A DNA stretch of 51,320 bases from the NCBI GenBank assembly GCA_020161795.1, contig JAIUOR010000026.1, positions 1 through 51,320 of the forward strand, written 5' to 3'. Positions 36,590 through 45,775 of this stretch are shown piece after piece. Numbering within the stretch: position 1 is the first letter of the stretch; every line of letters starts with the position of its first letter. The position numbers were made by a program, and so were the translations under genes. The notes under the pieces are model-generated. The model searched no databases and had not been told where the DNA came from. It worked only from the letters and a program-made list of their open reading frames with translations. Source of the stretch: Actinomycetota bacterium. Lineage in GTDB: Bacteria > Actinomycetota > Actinomycetes > Propionibacteriales > Propionibacteriaceae.

Positions 36590-37834
36590 ATGACCAACCC
36601 GATCGCGGGCGTGGCCCAGGCCGAGCGGTACACCTACCAGTCGCTGCACTGGGGCCTGCCGATGACGCCGCTGCTCCTGGTCTTCTACGCCCTCGTACTG
36701 CGGAGCGATATCCACTCGTGGGCAGTGGTGGGCGCCGTGCTGGCCAGCGCGGTCGCCGCCTGGGCCGGCCTGGTGGTGCTCCACACCGGGCTGCGTTTGG
36801 CCGGCGACCTGGCTCCGGGAACCTGGGATCGGCTGTTCTTCGCACCCGCGCGACAGCGGGTCTGCATCGTGGTGTGGGCTGTCGCGGCGTTGCTCACCTG
36901 CGTTTTCGCGTCCTTCCTGGTTCCGGCGATCTTCGAACCGGGGCGGTTCGTTGACGCGCTGACGCTCTCGCTGGCGGCCGCGACCCTCGCCTATCCGGTG
37001 TTCGGCCTGACGCGCCGGCGGTTCCCCGTCTACGCCGTGGCGCTCGGTCTGGTGCTGGCCTGCCTGGCCGTTGCCGCCGACCTCGAAACGCTGGCGTATC
37101 GGATCGCCCTGCTCTTTCCCACCGTGCTCTGGACGGGGATGTGGGTGCTGCTGACCTCCATGTGGGTGAGCGTGCTGCAGACCACCAAGGAACTCGATCG
37201 CGCCCGCCACAGCAGCGCCCGCCTGGCAGTGGCCGAGGAGAGGCTGCGGTTCGCCCGCGACCTGCACGACGTGTTCGGACGGACGCTGTCCGCGGTCGCC
37301 CTCAAGGCCGAACTCGGCGCCGCCCAGGCCGAGCAGGGCCGATCCGAGGCGGCCGCCACCATGCACGAGGTGCAGGCGATCGCCACCGACGCCCTGGCCG
37401 AGATGCGCGACCTGGTCCGGGGCTACCGCGAGACCGACCTGGCGACCGAGGTGGCCGGTGCCCGCTCCCTGCTGGAAGCCGTCGGCATCGCCGTCACCAC
37501 GGTCATCGAGGCGGGCCCGCTGCCACCCGCAGCCGCGCGTTGCCTGGCCTGGGTCGTCCGGGAGGGCACCACGAATGTGCTGCGGCACGCCGCGGCGACC
37601 ACCGTGCAGCTGGCCCTGATCCGGGACGCGTCCGGCATCACACTGACCCTCGTCAACGACGGTGCCGGCGACGTAGCCCCCGAAGCGGGTTCCGGCCTGG
37701 CCGGGCTGACCGAGCGACTCGGCGAGGTGGGTGGCACCCTGAGCTCCCAGCTTCAGGACGGCCGCTGGACTCTCGCAGCCCACATGGACCAGGCCGCGTT
37801 GGCGCGCCTGGACGAGGCAGGATCGTCCTCATGA
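36590..37834 (+). CDS. Sensor histidine kinase (HisKA_3/NarL type)
   Basis: A 414-aa membrane kinase. The N-terminal 190 residues hold five or six hydrophobic helices without a large outer loop, so sensing probably occurs in the membrane, as in DesK-type or intramembrane sensors. HisKA_3 follows (LRFARDLHDVFGRTLSAVAL, His226 phosphorylated), then the HATPase_c-type ATP-binding region with N-box VVREGTTNVLRHA and the G-rich GSGLAGLTERLGEVGGTL. GAGGAG lies before the ATG at 36590. Its stop overlaps the response regulator start (ATGA), which fixes the pair. A role in control of the adjacent exporter is inferred. Confidence 0.93.
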   Translation: MTNPIAGVAQAERYTYQSLHWGLPMTPLLLVFYALVLRSDIHSWAVVGAVLASAVAAWAGLVVLHTGLRLAGDLAPGTWDRLFFAPARQRVCIVVWAVAALLTCVFASFLVPAIFEPGRFVDALTLSLAAATLAYPVFGLTRRRFPVYAVALGLVLACLAVAADLETLAYRIALLFPTVLWTGMWVLLTSMWVSVLQTTKELDRARHSSARLAVAEERLRFARDLHDVFGRTLSAVALKAELGAAQAEQGRSEAAATMHEVQAIATDALAEMRDLVRGYRETDLATEVAGARSLLEAVGIAVTTVIEAGPLPPAAARCLAWVVREGTTNVLRHAAATTVQLALIRDASGITLTLVNDGAGDVAPEAGSGLAGLTERLGEVGGTLSSQLQDGRWTLAAHMDQAALARLDEAGSSS

Positions 37835-38529
37835 ACGACGCGACCACCCCGGACGACCGACCCACCGGCGGGAAGGTCGAGACCGCGCGCGGGGGAGCTG
37901 TGCCCGGGCCGGAAGGGCCGGCCGCCATCCGGGTCGTGATCGCCGAGGACGAGCACCTGATCCGCGAGGCGCTGGTCTCCCTGCTGGGCCTGACCGGTGA
38001 CATCGAGGTGGTCGGCCAGGCGGCTTCCGGCGACGAGGCGCTGGCCGTGCTGCGGCATGTGATGCCGGATGTGGCCGTGCTCGATCTGCAGATGCCGGGG
38101 CTCTCCGGGGTGGAGGTCGCGGCCGCGTGCGCCCAGGAGCTGCCCGGCTGCGCCTGCGTGATCGTCACCAGCCACGGGCTGCCCGGGCATCTCAAGCAGG
38201 CTCTCGCCCAGGGCGTCCGGGGCTTCCTGCCCAAGACCACCTCGGGGGCTGCCCTGGCCGAGGTTATTCGCACCGTTCACGCCGGGGGCCGGTACGTCGA
38301 TCCGCAGCTGGCGGCCGATGCCATCGCCGCCGGCGACTCACCCCTCACGCCCCGCGAGGCGGACGTCCTGGAAGCCGCCGACGACGGGGCGCCGGTGGAG
38401 GAGATCGCCCGCCGGGTGTCGTTGTCGCCAGGGACGGTGCGCAACTACCTCAGCTCCGCCATGGGCAAGCTGCACGCCGCCACCCGGCACGAGGCGGTGC
38501 GGGTCGCTCGCGAGCGCGGCTGGATCTAG
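37831..38529 (+). CDS. LuxR/NarL-family response regulator
   Basis: A 232-aa regulator. The first 32 residues are a flexible extension (MNDATTPDDRPTGGK and on), then the receiver domain with acidic pair EDE and the phosphate acceptor Asp85 in VAVLDLQMPGLSG, the switch Thr/Ser in CVIVTSHG and Lys in FLPKTTSG. The C-terminus is a LuxR helix-turn-helix (LTPREADVLEAADDGAPVEE, SLSPGTVRNYLSSAMGKL). It is coupled to the kinase by ATGA. Its TAG stop shares the tetranucleotide CTAG at 38526-38529 with the stop of the convergent DUF1015 gene. Confidence 0.94.
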   Translation: MNDATTPDDRPTGGKVETARGGAVPGPEGPAAIRVVIAEDEHLIREALVSLLGLTGDIEVVGQAASGDEALAVLRHVMPDVAVLDLQMPGLSGVEVAAACAQELPGCACVIVTSHGLPGHLKQALAQGVRGFLPKTTSGAALAEVIRTVHAGGRYVDPQLAADAIAAGDSPLTPREADVLEAADDGAPVEEIARRVSLSPGTVRNYLSSAMGKLHAATRHEAVRVARERGWI

Positions 38530-39725
38530 CTCGGGACCGGCAGCGGCTCGGTGGGACGCAGCACGAGGCCGGTGCGCAGCTTGGGCGTGAAGAAGGTCGA
38601 CTTCGGCGGCATCAACAGGCCCTCGCGGGCGGTCCGCTGGATCTCGGCCAGCGAGGTCGGCCGGATCAGGATGCCGGCGGTCACCGCTCCCGAGCCGACC
38701 AGCTCGATCATCTCGTCCAGCCCGTGCTGGTAGTCCACCCGGGCCGGCGATCCCGCCAGGGCGTGCTCCAGCCAGGCGCCGTCGAGCGCGCGGACGCCGT
38801 CGAAGGCGCCCGGGCGCGGTGTCAGCCACTCGGCGCTCCCGTCGGGATGGAGCAGCACGAGCCGTCCGGATTCGACCATCTCGGCCAGCAGCCCGGGGCT
38901 GGGCGCCGGGGCCGGCGAGAGGGCGAAGCAGCCGGAGAGGTCAGCGCGCAGCTGATCGAGGGAGCACCCGGTGTACACCCGGTGGATCGCCTCGATGCTG
39001 AGCTGGTCGGCCACCAACTCGTTGATGAAGGCGAGGGTGTACTCCGCTGCGGTGTCGGTGCGGCCGGTCGCGGCGCGGATCTCGTCCCGGTACTGCTGGG
39101 AGACGCCGTAGCGGTGGTGGCCATCGGCGATCAGCACATCGTCGGCGGCCAGGATGGCTGCGATCTCGGCGATCCGGGCCGGGTCGGTCACCCGCTCGAC
39201 CACGTGCTCGACGCCGTCGACCAGCAGCGAGCCGACCGGCTCGCCGGGTTCGGCGAGGGCGGCGGTCAGCCCGGCGGCGAGCGACAGCCCCCACACTGGT
39301 GACAGGTTCGCGGCTGTGGCCCGGGTCAGGTCGAGGCGGTCGGTGGAGGCCTTCGGCGTCACCCGCTCGTGCGGCAGCACGCCGTGGTCGCCGTAGGGCA
39401 TCACCTCCAGCCCGCCGAGCACGCCCGAGATGGTGCGCCGGGTGCCGGCCGCGTCGGTGAATCGCATCCGATAGAGGGTGACGGAGGGCTCCGGATCCAG
39501 CACGAGCGTGCCGTCGGCCAGCCAGGAGCGCAGCCGGGCGGCGGCCACGCCGTAGCGTTCGTCACCACCGGGCGGTACGTCGATGCCCACGATGTTGTGC
39601 TCGTCGCGGGCGGCCAACTCGGCCACGTCTGCGTCGGAGAGCACGTCGTAGGGCGGCGCGATCACCCGATCGAGGTTGGTGCCCGGAGCGAACCGGATGG
39701 CGCGGAAGGGAGCGAATCCTGGCAT
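38526..39725 (-). CDS. DUF1015 family protein
   Basis: A 399-aa member of DUF1015, recognised by the start FAPFRAIRFAPGTNLDRVIA, PPYDVLSDADVAELAARDEHNIV, HERVTPKASTDRLDLTRATA, VLIADGHHRYGVSQQYRDE and the TFFTPKLRTGLVLRP end. The family has a ParB-like domain and a few members are free-serine kinases (SerK-type), so an amino-acid kinase role is possible, not shown. The ATG at 39725 is preceded by TAGCGT 6 nt upstream, consistent with a leaderless transcript. It converges on the response regulator with a 4-bp overlap (CTAG). Confidence 0.85.
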   Translation of the reverse strand: MPGFAPFRAIRFAPGTNLDRVIAPPYDVLSDADVAELAARDEHNIVGIDVPPGGDERYGVAAARLRSWLADGTLVLDPEPSVTLYRMRFTDAAGTRRTISGVLGGLEVMPYGDHGVLPHERVTPKASTDRLDLTRATAANLSPVWGLSLAAGLTAALAEPGEPVGSLLVDGVEHVVERVTDPARIAEIAAILAADDVLIADGHHRYGVSQQYRDEIRAATGRTDTAAEYTLAFINELVADQLSIEAIHRVYTGCSLDQLRADLSGCFALSPAPAPSPGLLAEMVESGRLVLLHPDGSAEWLTPRPGAFDGVRALDGAWLEHALAGSPARVDYQHGLDEMIELVGSGAVTAGILIRPTSLAEIQRTAREGLLMPPKSTFFTPKLRTGLVLRPTEPLPVPS

Positions 39726-39731
39726 GGCTCC

Positions 39732-39737
39732 ACGCTA
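39732..39737 (-). promoter_or_regulatory. -10 box TAGCGT, leaderless promoter of the DUF1015 gene
   Basis: On the minus strand TAGCGT ends 6 nt before the ATG at 39725. Confidence 0.55.
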
Positions 39738-39810
39738 GCGGTCGGGTCGGACGCCCCGCAGCCGGCCGGTTCTGCCGGACACCCCGAGGCGATCAGGGCG
39801 GCGAGGCCGC

Positions 39811-40821
39811 TCAGCCGTGCTTCTCCCAGAAACCGGCCATGTCGTCGTCGCGCATCGCGGTGGCCATCCCGTCCAGCTTGTCGAAGTCGACGATGTCGAT
39901 CGAGGCGCCGGCCGGCGACCGTCCGAAACCCTTGATGGGCGCCTCGACGGAGCGGATGCTGGCGCTGCCGTCCAGGCGCAGGCTGGTGGCGAGATCGAAC
40001 ATCGCCTGGCTGGAGAACTCCTCGTCCACGGTGAAGTAGGCGCCGATCTGCCCGGCGATGTTGCTGAACGTGGCCGGGTTGGCCAGCGTCTCCGGTCGCA
40101 TCAGCTTCAGCGCCAGCGCCTTGGTCACCGCGCGGTGCCGTTCGGTGCGGTCGAGATCACCCCGGGGCAGTCCGTGCCGCTGACGGACGTAGGCGAGCAG
40201 CGCCTCGCCTTCCAGGGTGATCTTGCCCTTCTCGAAGGTGTGCCCGCGGGAACTCGACGCGATCTTGTTGTTCACGGTGACCCCGCCCACCTCGTCGCTC
40301 AACCCGAGGAAGCCCTCGAAGTCGATCATGGCGACGTGGTCCATCCGCACGTCCAGCAGCTTCTCCAACGTCTCGACGGCGAGCACCGGGCCGCCGAAGG
40401 AGTAGGCGGCGTTGATCTTGTTCTTGCCGTGGCCGGGGATGGGGACGTACATGTCGCGCGGGAACGAGATCAGGTACACCGCATCCCGCGCGCCGTTCAC
40501 GTGCGCGACCATCAGCACGTCACTGCGGCCACGCTCGTCGCCGCGGGTGTCGGAGCCCATCAGGACGATGTTCATCGGAGCGTGGGCGACACCCGGCTGG
40601 GCCTGGCTGGTCGGACGGTCGGAGTTGGTGGGCAGCATCGATGCATCGCGGTTGATGCTGTTCAGTGCGCCGATGCCGAGCACAGCGTAGAGAGCCACCG
40701 CAGCCAGCGCCAGGACGACGACGCCGGCGAGCCCCACCAGCAGCCAACGCCACGGATGCCGTCGCTTGCGCCCCGATTCCTGGGCCGACGCGGCGTCGTC
40801 GGCGAACCTCTCTCCGCTCAT
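39811..40821 (-). CDS. LytR-CpsA-Psr (LCP) family cell-wall glycopolymer ligase
   Basis: A 336-aa membrane-anchored LCP protein. One helix (about residues 25-47, [20 protein letters not shown]) is followed by the outer catalytic domain: MNIVLMGSDTRGDERGRSDV, then LISFPRDMYVPIPGHGKNKI with the catalytic-type Arg/Asp, NAAYSFGGPVLAVETLEKLL, VGGVTV and LLAYVRQRHGLPRGDLDRTE. LCP enzymes transfer undecaprenyl-linked polymers (capsule, teichoic-like or arabinogalactan) onto peptidoglycan. The ribosome site is a G-run, GAGGGGGAAGCA. A TAGGCT box on the minus strand lies at 40846-40851. It fits the envelope-polysaccharide genes that follow. Confidence 0.93.
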   Translation of the reverse strand: MSGERFADDAASAQESGRKRRHPWRWLLVGLAGVVVLALAAVALYAVLGIGALNSINRDASMLPTNSDRPTSQAQPGVAHAPMNIVLMGSDTRGDERGRSDVLMVAHVNGARDAVYLISFPRDMYVPIPGHGKNKINAAYSFGGPVLAVETLEKLLDVRMDHVAMIDFEGFLGLSDEVGGVTVNNKIASSSRGHTFEKGKITLEGEALLAYVRQRHGLPRGDLDRTERHRAVTKALALKLMRPETLANPATFSNIAGQIGAYFTVDEEFSSQAMFDLATSLRLDGSASIRSVEAPIKGFGRSPAGASIDIVDFDKLDGMATAMRDDDMAGFWEKHG

Positions 40822-40845
40822 TGCTTCCCCCTCACTCCGGGGTTC

Positions 40846-40851
40846 AGCCTA
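40846..40851 (-). promoter_or_regulatory. Putative -10 box TAGGCT of the LCP gene
   Basis: TAGGCT on the minus strand, 24 nt upstream of the ATG at 40821; leader about 18 nt with the G-run ribosome site. Confidence 0.45.
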
Positions 40852-40948
40852 CTGAGCCGGGCCAACCGAGCAGGCGCGTCGACCTCGGTGAGCCCGACCA
40901 GCGCACAGGGCCGGCCGCTGCCTCCCGGCGCGGCCGACCCCGTGGAGT

Positions 40949-41479
40949 TCAGCTCTCGCGACGTCGCCAGACGAGCACCACGGCGCTGATTCCGGTGGCC
41001 ATCAGCGCGGCCGCCGTGATCAGATACGGCGTCGTGGAGGAGCCGGTCAAGGCCAGTTCCGTCGACTCCGAGGTGCTTTCGGTCTTCTTCTCGCTGACCG
41101 TCTTGGTCGGCTTCTCGGCCACGACGCTCAGCGCGCAGGCCTCCCCGTTCTCGCCCAGGGCGCTCAGGCTGTAGTCGCCCGCCTCCTTCAGCGTCAGCGG
41201 GAACGAAGCGTTGCCGTCCGTGCCGGCGGTGGCGGTCTTCGTGGCCGAGGAAGACTTCGACGTGATGGTGAGCGTGGTCTTCGAGTCGGGTGTGGTCTTC
41301 ACGGTGACGGTGGTGCTCCCACCGGCCTTCACCTTCGCCGGGCTCGCGCTCGCCGTGCAGTAGGACGGCGGACGATAGTCGTTGTCACCCGTATCACCGT
41401 CCGCGCCCAGCGCCATGGTGGCCGGCCAGGCGGCGAGGATGATGGAACTCGCGCTCAGCGCGACAAGACGTAATTTCAT
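40949..41479 (-). CDS. LAxTG-anchored surface protein (Ser/Thr-rich)
   Basis: A 176-aa exported protein. It starts MKLRLVALSASSIILAAWPA (signal), has a Cys/Thr/Lys-rich beta domain (SPAKVKAGGSTTVTVKTTPD, then DYSLSALGENGEACALSVVA), a Ser/Thr/Glu/Lys stalk (KPTKTVSEKKTESTSESTEL), and the sorting end LALTG, a hydrophobic helix and RRRES. LAxTG is the signal of class E sortases; no sortase gene is in the window. The beta domain resembles a bacterial Ig-like fold. The ATG at 41479 follows GGGGGGAGAGCCTGAC. Confidence 0.85.
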   Translation of the reverse strand: MKLRLVALSASSIILAAWPATMALGADGDTGDNDYRPPSYCTASASPAKVKAGGSTTVTVKTTPDSKTTLTITSKSSSATKTATAGTDGNASFPLTLKEAGDYSLSALGENGEACALSVVAEKPTKTVSEKKTESTSESTELALTGSSTTPYLITAAALMATGISAVVLVWRRRES

Positions 41480-41538
41480 GTCAGGCTCTCCCCCCAAGAG
41501 CAATCACGGCCACGCCCCCCAGCGGGGCCGTTTGTGCG

Positions 41539-41544
41539 ATGGTA
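41539..41544 (-). promoter_or_regulatory. Putative -10 box TACCAT of the LAxTG surface protein gene
   Basis: On the minus strand TACCAT lies 59 nt upstream of the ATG at 41479; the expected leader is about 53 nt. The surrounding 157-bp gap also contains a GCGGGGC-type stem. Confidence 0.35.
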
Positions 41545-41636
41545 CCCAGCCGACGTGCGAATTGCCAGGCATCCACCGAACATTGCTTATGTCCGGCGGC
41601 GCCGGGAACCGGATCGTGCCGAGGGCGTTCGGTCGC

Positions 41637-43421
41637 TCAGCGGTCCCGGGCGCCGGGGGTGAGGCGCACCACGGGTTCGCCCGGCTGGTCGGGTCCGGTC
41701 GTGATCTGCCAGCTCAGTTCGACGGCCTCGCCCGGCTGCACGGCGATCGTCTGGGCGCTCACCGCCAGTTCGTCGTGCGTCGTGGTGAAGCCCGGCCAGT
41801 CGGCCGGTGCGGCGACCACCAGGCCGCCGGTCGGCGCGTAGGCGAGGACGTTCACCTGGATGACGCCGTCGCTGTTGTCGGCCTGGACGTAGTCGGGCAG
41901 GTTTGCGGCCTCGCCCGGCTCCAGGAGCGAGGTGAGTCGTGCCCGGAGGGTGTAGCTGCGAGTCCCGTCCGGCTGGGCAACCTCATCGGTGAGTTCGGCG
42001 ACGCTGTCGAGGTAGTACCCGGTCTTCGAAGCGGTCGTGAGGTTGAGGAAGACGCCGACCGCGGGTGCCGTGCCGTGCCGGGTCTCGACGTCCCCGCGCA
42101 GCGCGCCCGTGGTGCCGACCTGGTCGAGCAGGCCCCGCTCGCGCTCATCGGCCGACCACATCAGCAGTCGGTGCCGTCCGATCGAGTCGGTCACCGCCCG
42201 GATGAGCGCGGTCGGATCCGCCGAGCTCGACATCACTTCCTTGAGCACGGCCTGCGAGGCGAGCGCGAAGACCGCGTCCTGATCCGCCGGGCGCTGGTAG
42301 CGGGCGTAGATGTCGGACATCAGGAAGCTCGCCGCGTTGTCGGCATCGAGGGTGATCGACTTCCCCAGCGGATCGTCGAACGTGACGGGTCCGGTCGCGG
42401 CGAGGAAGCCGGCCAGCGCCACGGGATCCAGCGATAGCACGATCGCCGGAGAGTCGCCGGTCTCCTGCTGCCACATGGTGACGGCGAGTTCGGCGCTGCG
42501 AGGGAAGTCGGGGGTGAGATTGACGTCCTGGATGAAGAGCCCGAGGTCGGCGCTGAAGAGCACCCGCTCGGCGTCGGTGAGCGGCAGGACAGGGGATTGG
42601 TAGGGGCCGAACTGACCGCTGCTGCGCTGCTGGGCGATGGTCAGCTCGCCGTCGTCGGCGTGCAGCAGCAGTGCGGCTCCGGCGATGCCGCCGGTAGCCC
42701 GTAGCTCGGCGTTGTTCTGGGCGAGCACCAGCCAGTCCCGGGCGCCGTCGGCCCCCAGCAGCGCGGGAATGAGCGTGACGGCCGCGGCGGCGGAGGAGGT
42801 CAGCTCGCGCGCCTCGGCGAGCTCGTCGGCCAGCTTGCCGACCGCCTCGGCGAGTTGCGGGATCAGGGGAGCGCGGTCGATCCCCGCGACCGCGGCGTGC
42901 GCCTGGTCGACGGCCTCGCTCCCGGCGACAACCTGGTCGTGCACCTCGCGGAGCGGAGCGGTGTCGATCCGGCCGTCCCGGGGCCCGAGCTGAGCGGGAG
43001 TGAGGCTGCTCACCGCGGTGGCCAGGCCGGGCAGGCCGTCGACGGCGAGCCGGTCGACGTTGGCTGTGACGGTCTGCAGGGCGCGGGTGTTGTCGCCGAT
43101 CCAGGGCAGCCACCCGGCGATCGTCCAATGGGGGCCGGTGGTGGCCGACATCGCGCGGGCCGTCGTGGCCTGGATCGTGCCGACGCGATCAGCCACCGCC
43201 TCGGGATGATTGCGCGCGTCGTCCAGCAGAGCTGGCACGGCGGTGGTGAGCTCGGTCAGCGCGTCGCGGGCGCGGAGCGCGTCCAGGGCCACCCAGGTGC
43301 CCAGGCCGCCGAGGATCAGCACCAGGCCGCCGATGATCCAGAGGGTCAGCCGGATCCCGCGTCGCCGGGGTCGCTCCGTGCCATCGGTGGAGTCGTCGGT
43401 GGGCACCGCCTCGTCGCTCAT
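41637..43421 (-). CDS. DUF4012 domain membrane protein (envelope polysaccharide locus)
   Basis: A 594-aa protein with a basic/acidic N-tail (MSDEAVPTDDSTDG), one membrane helix (residues 24-44, RLTLWIIGGLVLILGGLGTW) and a long outer DUF4012 domain: WLPWIGDNTRALQTVTANVD, RDWLVLAQNNAELRATGGIA, then the C-terminal beta-rich part. DUF4012 proteins occur in exopolysaccharide loci of actinobacteria and are not biochemically defined. The ribosome site is a G-run (CTGGGGGCGAG). A TAGGCT box at 43458-43463 (minus) is a possible -10. It lies between the LAxTG gene and rmlB, all on the minus strand. Confidence 0.88.
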   Translation of the reverse strand: MSDEAVPTDDSTDGTERPRRRGIRLTLWIIGGLVLILGGLGTWVALDALRARDALTELTTAVPALLDDARNHPEAVADRVGTIQATTARAMSATTGPHWTIAGWLPWIGDNTRALQTVTANVDRLAVDGLPGLATAVSSLTPAQLGPRDGRIDTAPLREVHDQVVAGSEAVDQAHAAVAGIDRAPLIPQLAEAVGKLADELAEARELTSSAAAAVTLIPALLGADGARDWLVLAQNNAELRATGGIAGAALLLHADDGELTIAQQRSSGQFGPYQSPVLPLTDAERVLFSADLGLFIQDVNLTPDFPRSAELAVTMWQQETGDSPAIVLSLDPVALAGFLAATGPVTFDDPLGKSITLDADNAASFLMSDIYARYQRPADQDAVFALASQAVLKEVMSSSADPTALIRAVTDSIGRHRLLMWSADERERGLLDQVGTTGALRGDVETRHGTAPAVGVFLNLTTASKTGYYLDSVAELTDEVAQPDGTRSYTLRARLTSLLEPGEAANLPDYVQADNSDGVIQVNVLAYAPTGGLVVAAPADWPGFTTTHDELAVSAQTIAVQPGEAVELSWQITTGPDQPGEPVVRLTPGARDR

Positions 43422-43457
43422 CTCGCCCCCAGGTAGATCGCCGCGTGGACAGCCCGG

Positions 43458-43463
43458 AGCCTA
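43458..43463 (-). promoter_or_regulatory. Putative -10 box TAGGCT of the DUF4012 gene
   Basis: On the minus strand TAGGCT lies 36 nt upstream of the ATG at 43421, giving a leader of about 30 nt. Confidence 0.4.
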
Positions 43464-43590
43464 CCTGCCGAGGGTCTGGGCGGCATCCCGTCCGGGGCGG
43501 CCACCTCAGCCGGCGCAGCTCTCCCGTGGTGCCCGAGCACGGTGGGAGGCCCAGCGCGGCAGGGCTACCCGACGGATCGGGGGTTCGTCG

Positions 43591-44601
<1,011 letters not shown>

Positions 44602-44655
44602 GGAGTCCGCCAGGGGAGCTGCGGGAAGGCGCCCGGACCGGCGGCGATGAGCCCT

Positions 44656-44707
44656 GATCCGGCCGGGCCCGGCAGCCCTGGCCGCCGGGCCGGGGAAGAA
44701 CCGGATC
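44656..44707. repeat. Imperfect GC-rich palindrome in the 249-bp gap before the glycosyltransferase gene
   Basis: GATCCGG (44656-44662) pairs with CCGGATC (44701-44707), and the inside is a nested CCGGGCCCGGC/GCCGGGCCGGG stem. It lies between divergent rmlB and the glycosyltransferase gene. The rest of the gap (44708-44825) shows no other clear structure. Confidence 0.45.
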
Positions 44708-44825
44708 GGCCAGGCCGGTGACCGTCGTGGAGAGTACCGAACTCATCACTGCGGGAATGCAAGCCGGGCGGCGGGTTCGGGGTCGTCCGACAATGGCGCT
44801 CTGCCCCACCATCTTGTCGATGCCC

Positions 44826-44831
44826 TAGAGT
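44826..44831 (+). promoter_or_regulatory. -10 box TAGAGT, leaderless promoter of the glycosyltransferase gene
   Basis: TAGAGT ends 7 nt before the ATG at 44839. Confidence 0.6.
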
Positions 44832-44838
44832 GCGGGCC

Positions 44839-45741
44839 ATGCAGCCACGTGTCTCTGTTGTCATCGCGACCCGGAACCGCCCGGAGATGTTGCGGGAAGC
44901 GATCGAGGCGGTCGTCACGCAGACCTACGAGGGCCCGATCGAGTGTGTGATCGTCTTCGATCAGACCGAGCCGGACCTGACTCTCGTCAGCGAGGACGAA
45001 CACCGCCTCATTCGCGTCATCACCAACGCCGAGCGGAAGCCTGGCCTGGCCGGGGCCCGGAACACCGGCATCCTGGCCGCCACGGGTGACTACGTGGCGT
45101 TCTGCGACGACGACGACATCTGGCTGCCGACCAAGCTCGCCAAGCAGGTTGCCAGCATCGGATCGGCCGTCATCTCCGCCACCGGCATCGTGATCAACTA
45201 CGGCGACAGCCGCGTCGAGCGTGTCCCCGACGCATCGACGTTCACCCTGGAGACCCTCGTCCGCAAGCGGCTGATGGAGGCCCATCCCTCGACCGTGATG
45301 ATCCGTCGCGACGTGCTGCTCGACAAGATCGGGCTCGTCGACGAGGTGCTGCCCGGCAGCTATGGCGAGGACTTCGATTTCATCATCCGAGCGGTCCAGG
45401 CAGGTCCGATCTCGCTCGTCGAGGAGCCACTGGTCGTGGTGCGGTGGGGGCAGTCGATGTTCTCCCGCGACTGGGGGACGATCGTGGCGGCGATCGACTA
45501 CCTGATCGACAAGCACGAGGTCATCCGGCGCGATCGTCGGGCACTGGCCCGGCTCTACGGCCGGCGCGGCTTCGCCAACGCTGCCCAGAAGCACACCCGC
45601 GAGGCGCTCAGCGATGCCTGGCGCACCTTCCGGCACTCGCCGACCGAGAAGCGGGCGTACGTGACCCTGCTGGCCACGACCCAGATCATCTCGGCGCCGA
45701 AGCTGCTGGACATGGCCCATCGCCGGGGGCACGGAATCTGA
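44839..45741 (+). CDS. Glycosyltransferase family 2
   Basis: A 300-aa GT-A-fold transferase that moves a nucleotide-activated sugar to a lipid-linked or growing glycan. VSVVIATRNRPEMLREAIEA begins the nucleotide-binding domain, the metal-binding acidic run is FCDDDDIWLPTKL, and GLAGARNTGILAATGDYVAF precedes it. The C-terminus (about residues 215-300) is basic and helical. Neither membrane helices nor a signal is present, so it acts at the inner face of the membrane. The ATG at 44839 has TAGAGT 7 nt upstream. It precedes the pyruvyltransferase gene by 34 bp, on the same strand. Confidence 0.93.
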   Translation: MQPRVSVVIATRNRPEMLREAIEAVVTQTYEGPIECVIVFDQTEPDLTLVSEDEHRLIRVITNAERKPGLAGARNTGILAATGDYVAFCDDDDIWLPTKLAKQVASIGSAVISATGIVINYGDSRVERVPDASTFTLETLVRKRLMEAHPSTVMIRRDVLLDKIGLVDEVLPGSYGEDFDFIIRAVQAGPISLVEEPLVVVRWGQSMFSRDWGTIVAAIDYLIDKHEVIRRDRRALARLYGRRGFANAAQKHTREALSDAWRTFRHSPTEKRAYVTLLATTQIISAPKLLDMAHRRGHGI

Positions 45742-45775
45742 CCCTCACCGCGGGGGAGTCGGATCGAGGGGGACG

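Noticed and set aside
41551-41580. Possible third copy of repeat R2 (GTGCGAATTGCCAGGCATCC)
   Set aside because: It resembles the left arm of R2 over about 15 nt but lacks the central CATATCTG and the right arm; too degenerate to call.
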